From Perognathus longimembris pacificus (taxonomy: Eukaryota; Chordata; Mammalia; Rodentia; Heteromyidae), in contig NC_063161.1 of NCBI RefSeq assembly GCF_023159225.1, positions 71,514,767 to 71,578,766 of the forward strand: a DNA stretch of 64,000 bases. Direction: 5' to 3'. Positions 26,101 through 35,837 of this stretch are shown in pieces. A program made the translations under genes and the position numbers. Position 1 is the stretch's first letter. The number at the start of each line of letters is the position of its first letter. Below the pieces are notes generated by a model, which saw nothing but the letters and a program-made list of their open reading frames with translations, was not told where the DNA came from and made no database searches.

Positions 26101-27727
26101 CAGCTCCACCACCCCCTTGTGTCCCCCAAGTCTCCACAGCACTGGCACTCACCCAGCGCGGCAAAGGTGTCACGCAGGTCTTCCTTGTCGATGAAGCCGT
26201 CCCGGTTCTGGTCCATGATGGTGAAGGCCTGGGGGGACAGCAGCAGAGTGGCCCTGGCCCCGGGGAACCCTGGCTCTGCCCCAGCCCCAGCCTCCCCCAG
26301 CCCGGGGGGACCCCAGCTCTGCCCCAGCCCCAGCTCTACCCCAGCCCCAGCCTCCCTCAGCCCGGGGGGAACCCTGGCTCTGCCCCATCCCCACGGGCAC
26401 CACGGCCATCTGCACACAGCGCGGGGTCAGACTCATCCTCTCTCAGGTCCCGGGCACCCCTGTTTAAGACAGGGACACCAAGGCCTAGAGAGAGAAAGGG
26501 CTTGCCCAAGACCATATAGCGAGTGCAGGATCAGGTTGGGGGCTGCCCAGGTCAGGGGGTCCTGGGGCTCCCCAACTTCCCTGACACATGGGGGCACAGA
26601 CCCCCCAATTCCCTGTGGTGACATGTGGGGCACAGGCCCGCTATTCCCTGTGGTGAAACGGGCGGCGTGGGGCCCACCCACCTCCTTGAACTCTTGGATC
26701 TGGGACTGGTCGAACATGGAGAAGACGTTGGAGCTGGCTGCCCCCTCGGCCCTCTTCCGGGCTCTCCTGGGTGCCTGTGGACACGGGAAAGTCTGTGGCA
26801 CCTCTGCTCCTGGGGGTCCCCCACCCCGGTCAGAACATCCTTGAGCCTCACAGGCTAGGCACAGCTGGAAACCAGGTGTCTCCAGGGAGCCCCAACAGTG
26901 CTCCTTGAGCCCCCAAAGCCAGGCCACAGAGTCCTGGCCAGCTTCCCCCTCTGGAGCCTGCATCAGGAACTGCAGCATCCAGCAGACTCCTCACTGGCTT
27001 TTCCTCTACCTCTTCTACCTTTACCTCTACTTCCTTCTGGTTAACAAAATAACCGCCAGGCGCCGGCACCTCAGGCTTGCAATCCCAGCTACTCGGGAGG
27101 CTGAGATCTGCAGGGCCGCAGTTCAAAGGCAGCCTGAGCAGGAAGTCTGTCAGACTTTTTTTTTTTAATCTCCAATGAGCCAGCGAAAAACCATCCTGGA
27201 GGGGTGGTTCAAGTGGTTGAACACCAGGCTGGAGAAAGCACAAGGCCCTGAGTGCAAACCTAGTGATGTCCAAAGGAAAAACCCTGTCTGGGGCACATTC
27301 TGCACCTCCACACTTGCCCTCGGCATGTGCCCCGTCCTCGTGCTCCCCCAGGGCCCCCGGTTCTGGGCCCCAGCTTTGCCCACTGCGTGCCACCCGCTGT
27401 AAGCTGCACAGAGCGGCCAGGGCCAGCTCTCTCAGTGCTGCGTGTGTGGCCCTCTCCAGCCAGCCCTTGCTGCCTGTGACAGACCCCTGAAAACGCAAGG
27501 TGCCCCAGGGACAGTCGGGGGGCTGCCAGGCCTGGCTCTCACCCCGGCCTTGCTGCTTGCTGTCTACCTGCACAGGGCCTCCATTTCCCCATTTGTAAAA
27601 CCAAGAGAACACCCACCTCTGCTGAGGGACATCGCTTCCCCTGCTGCCCCCCCCCCCCCCAGCCCTGGCCCCCGCTGCCCCGCAGCAGCCTACCATGTTC
27701 TGGATCCTTCTGCCGCACTGCCACAGG
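23140..27727 (-). CDS. MYL10: MYL10, myosin regulatory light chain 10 (complete)
   Basis: On the minus strand the coding exons are 27694-27696, 26682-26774, 26153-26228, 25731-25835, 24459-24537, 23435-23483 and 23256-23354. They total 504 bp, 167 residues plus TAG, with consistent AG/GT and phase throughout. The protein starts [20 protein letters not shown], which resembles MYL2. EF-hand 1 has the loop [12 protein letters not shown] with all Ca/Mg ligand positions intact, and the middle is [20 protein letters not shown]. Later EF-hands are degenerate, as usual in this family. The end is [18 protein letters not shown]. Serines 15-16 sit where MLCK phosphorylates related light chains. It binds the myosin heavy-chain neck in muscle. 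Length fits regulatory light chains (MYL2 is 166). Confidence 0.97.
23156..23161 (-). terminator. MYL10 polyadenylation signal
   Basis: AATAAA on the minus strand lies about 95 bases after the stop, giving a short 3'UTR ending near 23140. Confidence 0.85.
23256..23354 (-). CDS. MYL10: MYL10 exon 7 and stop
   Basis: It encodes [20 protein letters not shown], then [12 protein letters not shown] and TAG (complement of 23256-23258). The conserved light-chain C-terminus GEEKD is intact. Confidence 0.97.
   Translation of the reverse strand, partial: AKQMFAAFPPDAYGNLDYRNLCYVITHGEEKD
23435..23483 (-). CDS. MYL10: MYL10 exon 6, with a NAGNAG acceptor
   Basis: It encodes (F)[16 protein letters not shown]. 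The acceptor reads ACAAGCAG followed by C. Using the distal CAG keeps the expected spacing, and using AAG three bases earlier would add one Ser. Confidence 0.92.
24459..24537 (-). CDS. MYL10: MYL10 exon 5
   Basis: It encodes [20 protein letters not shown], then FVKAD. The donor is GTGAGC. Confidence 0.96.
25433..25684 (-). mobile_element. B1-like/Geo SINE, 5'-truncated, with GT tail (MYL10 intron 4)
   Basis: A GT/GCAT-rich repeat (25433-25512) abuts the Geo 3' end. The B1 arm breaks off at GCCCAGGC, only 46 bases from exon 4. The Geo arm contains a short internal duplication (CTCTACCTGATGCTCTACC). Confidence 0.85.
25731..25835 (-). CDS. MYL10: MYL10 exon 4
   Basis: It encodes [20 protein letters not shown], then [15 protein letters not shown]. 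The donor is GTGAGG and the acceptor CCCCCAG. Confidence 0.97.
26153..26228 (-). CDS. MYL10: MYL10 exon 3: EF-hand 1 loop
   Basis: It encodes [20 protein letters not shown], then TFAAL. The calcium/magnesium loop is intact. The donor is GTGAGT. Confidence 0.97.
26262..26395. repeat. C-rich minisatellite in MYL10 intron 2
   Basis: Units of the type CTCTGCCCCAGCCCCAGC and CCTCCCCCAGCCCGGGGGG recur four to five times. It lies 34 bases or more from exon 3. Confidence 0.8.
26440..26545 (+). mobile_element. MIR fragment (MYL10 intron 2)
   Basis: CCAAGGCCTAGAGAGAGAAA, then GCTTGCCCAAGACCATATAG match the MIR core. Confidence 0.65.
26682..26774 (-). CDS. MYL10: MYL10 exon 2
   Basis: The acceptor is GTCCACAG. 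It encodes [20 protein letters not shown], then [11 protein letters not shown]. It holds the basic N-terminus, the phosphorylatable serines and the first helix of EF-hand 1. The donor is GTGGGT. Confidence 0.96.
27050..27275 (+). mobile_element. B1-like dimeric SINE in MYL10 intron 1
   Basis: The B1 arm (CTTGCAATCCCAGCTACTCG) is followed by a decayed right arm (GGGTGGTTCAAGTGGTTGAA). The right arm is too diverged to tell Geo from ID with certainty. Confidence 0.65.
27694..27727 (-). CDS. MYL10: MYL10 exon 1: 5'UTR and the start codon only
   Basis: The exon reads through AGAAGGATCCAGAAC to ATG (27696-27694), and the donor GTAGGC follows immediately. Only Met is coded here. The upper end is estimated from the TATA-like box about 30 bases upstream. 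Confidence 0.85.
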
Positions 27728-27751
27728 GCTAGAGGGGGGCTGGAGCTGGCT

Positions 27752-27761
27752 CCTTAAATAG
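27752..27761 (-). promoter_or_regulatory. MYL10 TATA-like / CArG-like box
   Basis: On the minus strand CTATTTAAGG lies about 56 bases before the ATG. It can act as a TATA box (TATTTAA) and differs by one base from an SRF CArG box, which suits a muscle gene. Confidence 0.65.
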
Positions 27762-27934
27762 TGCTCCTGGGGCGGCCCCTACACAGGCGGGCAGGGCCCC
27801 CTGGGAGCGTGGGGGGCTCGTGATCCTTGGCCAAAGCCCACAGATGGATCTGAGGCTGCCTAAGCTGGGGGATCTCCGGGAGCTCAGGGCCTGGCTCAGA
27901 GCCGCCCCAGCAGGCCAGAGGGGCCAGGGGACGG

Positions 27935-27943
27935 TCAAGGTCA
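27935..27943 (+). promoter_or_regulatory. ERR/SF-1-type half site upstream of MYL10
   Basis: TCAAGGTCA is the full extended half-site of monomeric nuclear receptors (ERR, SF-1). It is about 210 bases upstream of the predicted start of transcription. Confidence 0.5.
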
Positions 27944-27998
27944 GGCGGGCTGGGCAGTGCCAGCGGGAGCCGTACGGTTCCGGGGCAATTAGCATGGC

Positions 27999-28017
27999 AT
28001 TTGCATGTAATTTGCAT
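27999..28017 (+). promoter_or_regulatory. Pair of octamer motifs upstream of MYL10
   Basis: ATTTGCAT occurs twice, at 27999-28006 and 28010-28017, 11 bases apart and so about one helical turn. Octamers are POU-domain sites. The surrounding AATTAGCATGG is also homeobox-like. Confidence 0.55.
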
Positions 28018-28052
28018 GCACTGGCCCACATCTTCAGATGATCTTTTAGATG

Positions 28053-28245
28053 GCTGTGTGTGTGTGTGTGTGTGTGTCCTGGGGCTTGCACTCTTCCACA
28101 GCTCCACTTCTGGCTTTTTGGTGGTTCACTGGAGGGAAGAGCGCCTCCTGGGCTTTCCTGCCCCGGCTGGCTTTGAACCGCGACCCTCCAGATCTCAGCC
28201 TTCTGAGTCACTGGGATGGCAGGCGTGAGCCTCAGCACCCGGCTG
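28053..28245 (-). mobile_element. B1-like/Geo SINE with GT tail, Geo arm mostly deleted
   Basis: Pure GT (28053-28078) leads into CCTGGGGCTTGCACTC, then a jump to CACAGCTCCACTTCTGG and a full B1 arm. Confidence 0.85.
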
Positions 28246-28441
28246 GATAGCTGGTAATAAATGATGCCAGGGAACTGCCCTGCGCTGAGAGGACTTTTTC
28301 TGTGTCCACTCCTGACTGTTGTTCCTGGTGTTTTCCCAGCTGTCGCTGGCCTGGGCCCCAACAAGAAAAAGGATAACACATCTTGCTCAGAATTGCAGAA
28401 TGCCGTCATTACCCGCGTCACCCCCACTGACAACGTACCCG

Positions 28442-28540
28442 GTGGAGCCGGGCACAGCAGTGCATACCTGTAATCCCAGCCACACCAAGCCCGTCCTTAG
28501 CTATGCCACCAGATCCTGTCTCAAGAAAACAAACAAAATG
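28442..28540 (+). mobile_element. B1-like monomer
   Basis: GAGCCGGGCACAGCAGTGCA, then CCTGTAATCCCAGCC, ending in CTGTCTCAAGAAAAC. Confidence 0.7.
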
Positions 28541-29682
28541 GGACTGAGGAAAAGGCATTTCAGACGACTTGGACAAGGGACAGTGGAAGGCTGGTCTCCT
28601 CCTGAGGGCCACAGGCCGCCGGGGCCCTGGTTGGGATTCTGGCAGGCAGGCATGTCAATCTGGCCCACACCTGCCCCTGGCATGGCCCCTATGTCCGGCC
28701 CGGCCTGGCCTGGCTTCACAGGTGGCCCTGGTCCATCTGGCCCAGCCAGTGCTGAGCAGCCGCCAGGGCCGGAGGCCGGCACCTTGGCCTGCAGGGCTTA
28801 ACTGTCCTGAGTGGGCCTGTCCCTCAGCCTCATGCCCCCCTACCCCACCACCACCACCCCACTCTCCCCGCCCCCCCCAAGCCCTGGCCCCTGCCCCAGT
28901 CCCCACCACCCCACCTCTGCCTGCCCGCCCCCTGCCCTGCCCCAGCCCGTGCTCCGCCCCGCCACCCCACCTCTGCCCAGACCCCTGCCCAGCCCCAGCA
29001 CCTGCCCTACCCTTGCCACCCCAGACCCTGAACAAGAGTAGAGCTCGCAGCTGCCACACAAAGTCACATCCATCGGCACCTCATGCCCAGGAGGGGAAAC
29101 TGAGGCATGGGGTGGTCATCTCCCCCAGGCAGCTCTCTCTAATGGTCCCAGAGGAAGCTTCCAGAAAGTTCTTTCATAACAGACACCCGATTCTCTCTAC
29201 CGCTGCCCCATGTAATCTCTAACTACCAAGTGCCCCATCCATCACCTGTGGCCGCCCTGAGCAACCAGGCTCAGGGGCTGGGCTCGCCACGCTGCCCAGA
29301 GAGGGCCCACGGATACTGGCCAGGGCCAGGGCCATCTGCATGGGGGCGTCGTGAGGCTCAGCTAGGAGGTGTGTCCCCTCCCTCCCCCGACCTGGCCTCT
29401 GCCTCCGCTTTCTAGCTGGTCCCAGCTGCAGGGATTATAGGAGGGACCGCAGAGCTGGAGCACACCAAGGGGCATGGAGGCTCCAGGATGGAGCCAGGAC
29501 TGTGGCCTGTGCGTCCTGACCCCCAACACAGGACTGAGAGGGTGCTAGCCAGCCGCGGCCAGATGACCACCCCCTGCCCTCACCACACCCATCTCATGTC
29601 TAGAAAACAGAGCTCCAGAAGATGGCTGGCCAGTCCTCACACACCATCTTCTTGTGGCTACCATGTAATAACTCTCCTGCCA
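28541..29682. other. Unique intergenic block with C-rich tract
   Basis: 28830-29030 is extremely C-rich (CCCACC, GCCCCNGCCC units), a possible i-motif/G4 stretch. GGAAACTGAGGCATGGGG at 29095-29112 is a MIR scrap. No gene is visible. Confidence 0.6.
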
Positions 29683-29899
29683 GCGTGTGTGTGTGCATGC
29701 GTGTGTGTGCCATTACTGGGGCTTAAAGTCGGGGCCCAGGTGCCACCCCTGAGCTCTCAGCTCCAGGCCAGCACTCTACCCCTAAACCACAGCGCTGCTT
29801 TTGAGTGGCTCATGGAGGTTAAGAGTCTCCCAACCTCCATCCTCAGACCTCAGCCTCCTGAGCAACGGGGATTCCAGGTGTGAGCACGGTGCCCAGCCG
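29683..29899 (-). mobile_element. B1-like/Geo SINE with short GT tail
   Basis: GTGTGTGTGC repeats (29683-29708) abut the Geo arm. The junction between the arms is shortened. Confidence 0.78.
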
Positions 29900-30977
29900 G
29901 TCTGTTATCTTGGTATCAGAGTGAATGGCTGGACCTGGGGGCTCCTGAAGTTTGAACTTGGGTCTAAGACTCCACTTTCACGGGGAGCAGAGAGAAAGCG
30001 CCACTGCCCAGAGGGGACGCTGGGCGCCACCCGCCGGGCCTTGGATTTGGGAAGTAGAGCAGTCACAGGGGCCAGAAAAGAGTGGGTATGACCCTTGTCA
30101 CAGAGGCGTGAAATCCCAGGGCCTGGCTGGATCATTGAGGCACAACTTGGAATCCATGCCAGAACCCTGGGAGCAGCTGCCGGCCGGGCTAGGCCCCACC
30201 TCATTCCCCCCCTCTGCCAGGAAACCTGCAGCCATCCTGGCAGCCGCCCCCGGTGTCGTTGCCCCTCGCCCTTTGAACATCACTTCGCTGCCTCTGGCAG
30301 CCTCTGAGGCAGCAGGCAGCCGGGACAGGACGCATTCTTTCTGGTTTTAAAAGTTTGCTTGTCCTTTCTAAGTGGCTCCAAATTAGAGGAAGGCTCCCGA
30401 CGGGTGGTGTGGACGGGGAGGAAGGGCTGGCGGGCAGCGACAGCAGGAGGCCAGGAGAAGACAGAGGACTTCCTAATTGACAATTGGCAATTAGAGAGGT
30501 GAAGGAATGGAGAGGGAATTTCCTTCGGGGTAGGAGGAGGGGCACAGTTGAGGATGGGCTCTGAGTCCGGGTTGTGCTGGTTGGGGGAGCTGCTCTGCCA
30601 GCCCCAGTCTGGGGTCCCTGCTCAGCACCAGCCTCTCAGGAGCCCCATGAACAAATTCCTGAGCCTGCTCATGCCTCCTCCCCCTCTTCTCTGTGGCTGG
30701 GGTCCGAGACATTGCTGTGATCGCCCCTCCATCACCCACCCCCAGCAAACCCTGGCTGTGTGTGGAAAACAAAAACAAACAAAAAAGCCATGTAGCAAAT
30801 GAGATGTTCCAACTTCTCAGTCTCAAAGAACAAGGATCCTGTGGCCAAAGTCCCACTGGAAGGAGTAAAAGCTGCAGAAGGTCTCCATCTTCTGTCCTTC
30901 CTCTTGCCTTGTACTGTACTGCAGAGTCCTGGGGTGCAGAGGTGATGGCTGGGGCTGGATATGACAAAGAGACTAGG

Positions 30978-30978
<1 letters not shown>
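29900..30978. other. SINE-free intergenic block
   Basis: About 1.1 kb without recognisable repeats. CTAATTGACAATTGGCAATT at 30473-30492 is a dense homeodomain-type cluster, so 30290-30500 is a candidate conserved element. Confidence 0.5.
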
Positions 30979-31019
<41 letters not shown>

Positions 31020-31173
31020 ACGCATGCACGCAGGGGCTTGAACTCAGCACCTGGGTATTGTCCCTAAGCTTTCATGCTCAAGGTTGGTGCTCTACCACTT
31101 GAACCAGGCTGGCTTTGAACCACGACCTTCAGACCTCAGCGTCCTGAGTAGCTAGGATGACAGGCGTGGGCAC
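30979..31173 (-). mobile_element. B1-like/Geo SINE with GT microsatellite tail, central deletion
   Basis: A pure GT run of about 20 units (30979-31018) sits at the tail. The Geo arm is joined directly to CCAGGCTGGCTTTGAACC of the B1 arm. Confidence 0.85.
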
Positions 31174-31518
31174 CTTGTGAGGCTGAACACAGGCCTTCAG
31201 CGCCCTAGGGCCTTTCAGAGGTGGCGTGGGAGAGCCCGGACCTCGGGACCTGACCTCACGGGTGGCTGCTGGGAGTTCGGGAGGTTCCCTGCCCTTCCTC
31301 CTAGGAAGCTCAGCCGGTCCTCAGCACACTAGGCCTCTGACTCCTGCCCAGGCCTCAACCTCCCTCCCAGGCCTCCCCCTCCCTCCCGGGCTTCAGCCTC
31401 CCTCTCAGGCCTCAGCCTGGTCTGGGGCTGGGCAGCCTTGTAGGTGGAGGCTCGGCAGCCTCTCCGTGTCCCACAAGGTCAACTCACCTGGCAGTGTGGC
31501 CTCCAGCCCTAGCCCTAC

Positions 31519-31525
<7 letters not shown>

Positions 31526-31564
<39 letters not shown>

Positions 31565-31665
31565 GCTCCTTGTTTACAGTTGCTGTTGAACTATTTTTGT
31601 CAAATTAATTAAATACATGCTAAATCCTCTCCAGTTTGTTGTGCGACAAATTGAAGACGCCGAGG
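31526..31665. other. GA repeat followed by AT-rich unique sequence
   Basis: 31526-31563 is a GA microsatellite. The AT-rich stretch after it (TTGTTTACAGTTGCTGTTG, then GTCAAATTAATTAAATAC) carries forkhead- and homeodomain-like motifs. Confidence 0.55.
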
Positions 31666-32337
31666 CTGCAAGTGCAAAGCCCGCTGTGCCCGGCTTTAGA
31701 GCCCACTGTCCCAGGCGGTGCCTGGCCTCTCCGCCCCACAGGCCATGGCCTCGCCCCTTCGCATCCCTGCCACGGTGCCTTGTTACAACAGCAGCGAGCG
31801 GCCGGACAGGCAGTGAGTGGGCAGGATGGGCGGTGAGTGGACGGGCAGTGAGTAGAGCAAGCTAAGAGTACAGTGGCCAGGGCACACACTGCTCACATGT
31901 GCATCTCTATCCCCATCCTCACTGCACTGCAGGCCCTGGCTCCTGGGAGCTCCGTTCCACATTCCACGCAACCTAGCCCCAGCCATCCCCTGCTAAGCTG
32001 GCCCATCTCCCCCCTGCCCCCTCAGGGCTCTGCTCCTTTGCCTCCTCCTCCTCCTCTGCCTCCTTATTCTTCTCCCGCTGTGGGTCCATCGGAAGCCTTT
32101 GGCCAGGAGAGGAAGGGCTGCCTCCCATGTCCTCCCTCACATACCCCCTTCTGTCCTCTCTCCCACCCCCCCTCTTGTCCTCCCTCCCACTCCACCCCCC
32201 CCTTGTCCTCCTTCCCATCCACCTTCCTGTCCTGGGCTCCATGGTGAAGCCAGGCGCCCAGCAGGCGCCGCTCCCCAAGCCTGCCACTAGGTGGCATCAT
32301 GTGAACGAGGATCAGTGAAGGCCAGGCTGGACGCCCC
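31666..32337. other. Unique intergenic sequence
   Basis: No gene is recognised. A pyrimidine/C-rich part spans 32140-32230, and TGCCACTAGGTGGCA (32281-32295) is a near-perfect palindrome. Confidence 0.5.
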
Positions 32338-32515
32338 CCCCCCCCAATCCCAGACCCCAGAAACCCAGCCCACCAGACCCCCAGCCTACCCACATCCCAG
32401 ACCCCCATCCCACCCACACCCCATCCCACATGCCCATCCCAGACCCCCATCCCACCTACACCCATCCCACACACCTATCCCACCCCCCATCCAGACCCCA
32501 GGGGCTCAGGTTCCC
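32338..32515. repeat. CCCATCCCAGACC repeat
   Basis: Imperfect units CCCATCCCA plus CACC or GACC recur about ten times. It is strongly strand-asymmetric. Confidence 0.85.
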
Positions 32516-32654
32516 CCACCTACCCAAGTGCTCTGGGCCCTGGAAGCGCCAAAGGGGAGCTGTGGAACAAGTGGCTCAGACACCTGGAGTCCCACACATG
32601 GGGCCTCAAAGTGCATGACCATGTCCCCTGGCTCACAAAGAAGCCTCTGGAAGG

Positions 32655-32745
32655 GCCTTGGGGTGGATGATTCAACCATTGTCCGGAGGGGCTAAGTGAC
32701 TGAAACAGTGTCACATAGCAAATCAGAGCAGGGATTAAACAAACA
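32655..32745 (+). mobile_element. MIR fragment
   Basis: GGGCTAAGTGACTGAAACAG, then CACATAGCAAATCAGAGCAG preserve the MIR order. Confidence 0.6.
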
Positions 32746-32824
32746 CCAAGCAGGGCCAGTTCCTAGTGACAGGAAAAGGACACAGCAGGCAGGAGGGAGA
32801 GGGGCTGGCCAACAGCCTGGAATT

Positions 32825-32915
32825 ACAAAAGATACACATACCCACAGACACATATGCATACATGCACACACACATACACATGTGCACACATACACATGCA
32901 TACACACGCACACAT
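32825..32915. repeat. CA/CATA-rich microsatellite
   Basis: Imperfect CACA, CATA and CATG units. Confidence 0.9.
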
Positions 32916-32959
32916 GCACTGCTGGGTCTCCAGATGCAGTTACTTGGCCAGGTTCCCAC

Positions 32960-33170
32960 TTGGAGTGCTGAATATAGTAGCTCCTGCCTGTAATCCCAGT
33001 TACTTGAGAGGTAGGAGGTAGATCGTGGTTTGAGGATGGCTTGGAGCAAAATCTCAAGACCCTATCCAAAAAAATACCTAAAGGCAAAAGGGCTGGGGGC
33101 ATGGCTCAAGTGGTAAAACTCCTGCCTGGGAAGCATGAGGTGTTGAGTACAAATCCCCAGAATCGCAGGG
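32960..33170 (+). mobile_element. B1-dID-type SINE
   Basis: A B1 arm (CCTGCCTGTAATCCCAGTTA) is followed by an ID-like arm (GGCTGGGGGCATGGCTCAAG, then GTTGAGTACAAATCCCCAG). No Geo arm is present. Confidence 0.78.
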
Positions 33171-33344
33171 TTTTCCTCTTTGCTTACTGAGGTGCTGAGG
33201 AATTAATCAGGAGGCCCTGCTACCGCCCTGGGCCGTGCAGGGCAGAGCCACTGCCTGGTGCCTGATTCAGCGGCTGATGAGAGATTCTGATTTATAAAGC
33301 TGTCCTGTCAACTGCCATGTCCAGCTCTTCGTAGGTGCCTATTT

Positions 33345-33455
33345 ATTTTGCATGTTGGATCACCTCACTTCAGAGATGAGGGAAATGGGGCACAGAGTTT
33401 AGTCACCACCCAAGTCACAAAGGCTGGGATCTGAGATTCTAACCAGAGTCCATCT
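33345..33455 (+). mobile_element. MIR fragment
   Basis: CTTCAGAGATGAGGGAAATG, then CACCCAAGTCACAAAGGCTG are classic MIR landmarks. The unique stretch before it (33180-33344) contains AATTAATCAGG and is otherwise featureless. Confidence 0.75.
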
Positions 33456-33509
33456 TGTTCTGGAGACAGGAGACTCCATGTGCCTCCTGGCTCCTCCTCT
33501 TGCTGTCCT

Positions 33510-33640
33510 GTCACCTCTCTCTCTCTGTGTCCTGTCTCCTCTCTCTCTGTCCTGTCTCCTCCTCTGTCTGTTGTCTCCTCCTCTCTCTCTTGTCCTGCTT
33601 CCTCCTCTCTCTGTCCTGCTGTGTACACAGATCTCTGTGT
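33510..33640. repeat. CTCTCTGTCCTGTCTCCT repeat
   Basis: About six imperfect units of TCCTGTCTCCTCTCTCTG. Translations are Leu/Ser/Cys repeats, not proteins. Confidence 0.9.
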
Positions 33641-33704
33641 CTATCCCACAGGGTCCTCCCTGTAGGAAAGGCAGCTATACCCGGCTAAATACACATGTGA
33701 AGTT

Positions 33705-33935
33705 GTCTGTGTGCTAAGCACACCAGGGCATGCCTGTAATCCCAGCTACTAGGAGGCAGAGGTAGGAGGGTTCCCATCTGAGGCCGGCCTGGGCAAACAC
33801 ACGAGACTCTACCAGAAAAACAAGCTAAAAGGAAAGAAGCTGAGGCTATGGCTCAAGCTGTCAAAACCCTTGCCTAGCAAGTGAGAGGTCCTGAGTTATA
33901 TGCCAATACCACCACCCTCCCAAAAACAACCAATG
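33705..33935 (+). mobile_element. B1-dID-type SINE
   Basis: The B1 arm (GCATGCCTGTAATCCCAGCT) and ID arm (GAGGCTATGGCTCAAGCTGT) are both complete, with a decayed A tail. Confidence 0.8.
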
Positions 33936-34239
33936 AGCCCCTTTTATACCCTTGAGTCCTCCACAATCCACCCGGGCAGCCAGGCACCCACACTGGGTGG
34001 GCGAGGCTCTGCCCCACCCTGAGGCACCCATTCCTAGTCTCATTGGGTCTCTGCTCACCTGGGGGCGGGCCCTGTCCATAGAGGGGCAGATGATTGACAG
34101 GACCCAGCCACAGCTTCCTCTGGAGCAGTGTGCAACCAAGCGCTGCCACCAGTGCCCCAAATCCGTGTCACCTGCCCAGGAGCCCTAGCCTCTCCCCATG
34201 CTCTTCCAAGGGTGACCTCCTTCCTCATTCCCTGGGGTG

Positions 34240-35070
34240 AGAGAGACAGAGTCAGAGACAGAGATGGACAGACAGACAGAGAGAAACAGAATCATCCACT
34301 TCCTCTTGTGTCCCCCAATGGACACATAGACAGACACATAGAGAGGCAAACAGATGGGAAGATAGACACACAGACAGACAGGCAGGCAAATAGACACACA
34401 GACAGACAGACACACAGACAGACAGACGGATAGACACACAGACAGGCAGATAGACATACAGACAGGCAGACACACAGGCAAACAGACAGACAGGCAGACA
34501 CACACAGAGACAGGCAAACAGACAGGCAGATAGATATACAGACAGGCAGATAGACACACACACAGACAGGCAGACACACAGGCAAACAGACAGACACACA
34601 GACAGGCAGGCAGACAGAAAGTCACACACAGACAGGCAGACACACAGGCAGACAGATAAGCAGACACACACACAGACAGGCAGATAGATATACAGACATA
34701 CAGGCAGAGAAGCAGACAGACACACAGGCAAACAGACAGACAGGCAGACAGACATGCAGACAGGCAGGCAGACAGGAAGTCACACACAGACAGGCAGAAA
34801 GACAGGCAAACACATAGACGGGCAGTCACATAGACAGACACACAGATAGGCAGACATAGAAAGACACATAGGCAGGCAGGCAGACAGGCAGTCACACAGA
34901 CAGACACATAGTACCACAGGCAGAGTCACACAAATAGACAGACCCACGCAGACACACAGACAGGCAGACACAGGCAGTCACAAAGGCAGACACACAGAAA
35001 GACACACAGACACAGGTACACAGGCACACAGACAGGGAGTTACACAGGCAGACACACAAATAAGACAGGC
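34240..35070. repeat. Long CAGA/CACA/CAGG satellite-like array
   Basis: About 830 bases of CAGACAGA, CACACAGA, CAGGCAGA and TAGACACA units form the largest tandem array in the window. Higher-order segments of roughly 60-130 bases recur (CAGGCAGATAGATATACAGA appears twice). The 240-residue Cys/Leu/Val frame on the minus strand is only a translation of this repeat. Confidence 0.96.
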
Positions 35071-35247
35071 TGACAGACTGACAATTGATATAGCCAGCCC
35101 CTTGATTGTGGTGACTGGAAGTGGGGTGCTGCCTTCGAAAAGTGAAGAACAAACACTGAGTCAGGAAGTCAGGGCTGTTAGCATGGGGGTCCCCCACATG
35201 GAGGACCTCTTCGTGGCCCAAACTTTACAGGAGGCCACAGGGCTGGG

Positions 35248-35408
35248 CTCCCTCTCTCTGCAGGGCTGAGGTGGGGTCCCCTCTCTTTGTGGGGCCAGGG
35301 TGGAGTCCCTCCTCTCTCTTTCTGCAAGGATGGGACAGGGTTCCCCCTCTCTCTGCAGGGCTGGCACAGGGTCCCTTCTTTCTTTCTGCACGGCTGGGGC
35401 ATGTCCCC
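35248..35408. repeat. Roughly 40-bp minisatellite, four units
   Basis: Each unit is CTCTCTCTGCAGGGCTGG-like followed by CACAGGGTCCCC. Frames across it yield a false PCREREG-type repeat protein. Confidence 0.8.
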
Positions 35409-35654
35409 CCTATTCTCTGTGATGGTGTGCTCCCGGCACATAAACTAGATTTGTGGGTGCTCTCTCCCCGAGCCTCCCCAAGGTACTGGTGGGTAGGAAT
35501 TTTTCACCCAAATGTTGCCACTGAAGATGTCTCCGCCTCTCAGGGGATTCTGTGGTCAGCACTGGGGAGCCGCTAGCCAGCCGTGACCTCAGCCCTGCTG
35601 CACTGCAGGGTGCAGGGTGGGACACCCTTTCTACTCAAAGCTATTCTTTTGCTT

Positions 35655-35808
35655 TGTCGGTCATGGGGAGCCACTTTCGGTTTTCTAGTGGTTAATGGGA
35701 AATAGGAGTCTCACGGACTTTCCTGCCCTGGCTGGCTTTGAACCATGACCCTCAGGTTCAGCCTCCTGAGTAGTTAGGATTACAGGCATGAGCCACCAGT
35801 GCTTGGCT
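35655..35808 (-). mobile_element. B1-like/Geo SINE, Geo arm mostly lost
   Basis: The B1 arm is full (CTGTAATCCTAACTACTC); only the start of Geo (GAAAGTGGCT) remains. Confidence 0.8.
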
Positions 35809-35837
35809 CCACTCTAAACTTTAAAAACTTAAAAAAC

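Noticed and set aside
34185..34907. 240-codon Cys/Val/Leu-rich frame on the - strand
   Set aside because: It is a direct translation of the CAGA/CACA tandem array.
34240..35070. CRISPR-like array
   Set aside because: The sequence is short tandem CAGA/CACA repeat without unique spacers, in a mammalian genome.
35161..35441. Frame encoding repeated PCREREG-like units
   Set aside because: It is a translation of a four-unit minisatellite; no start context or splice sites support a gene.
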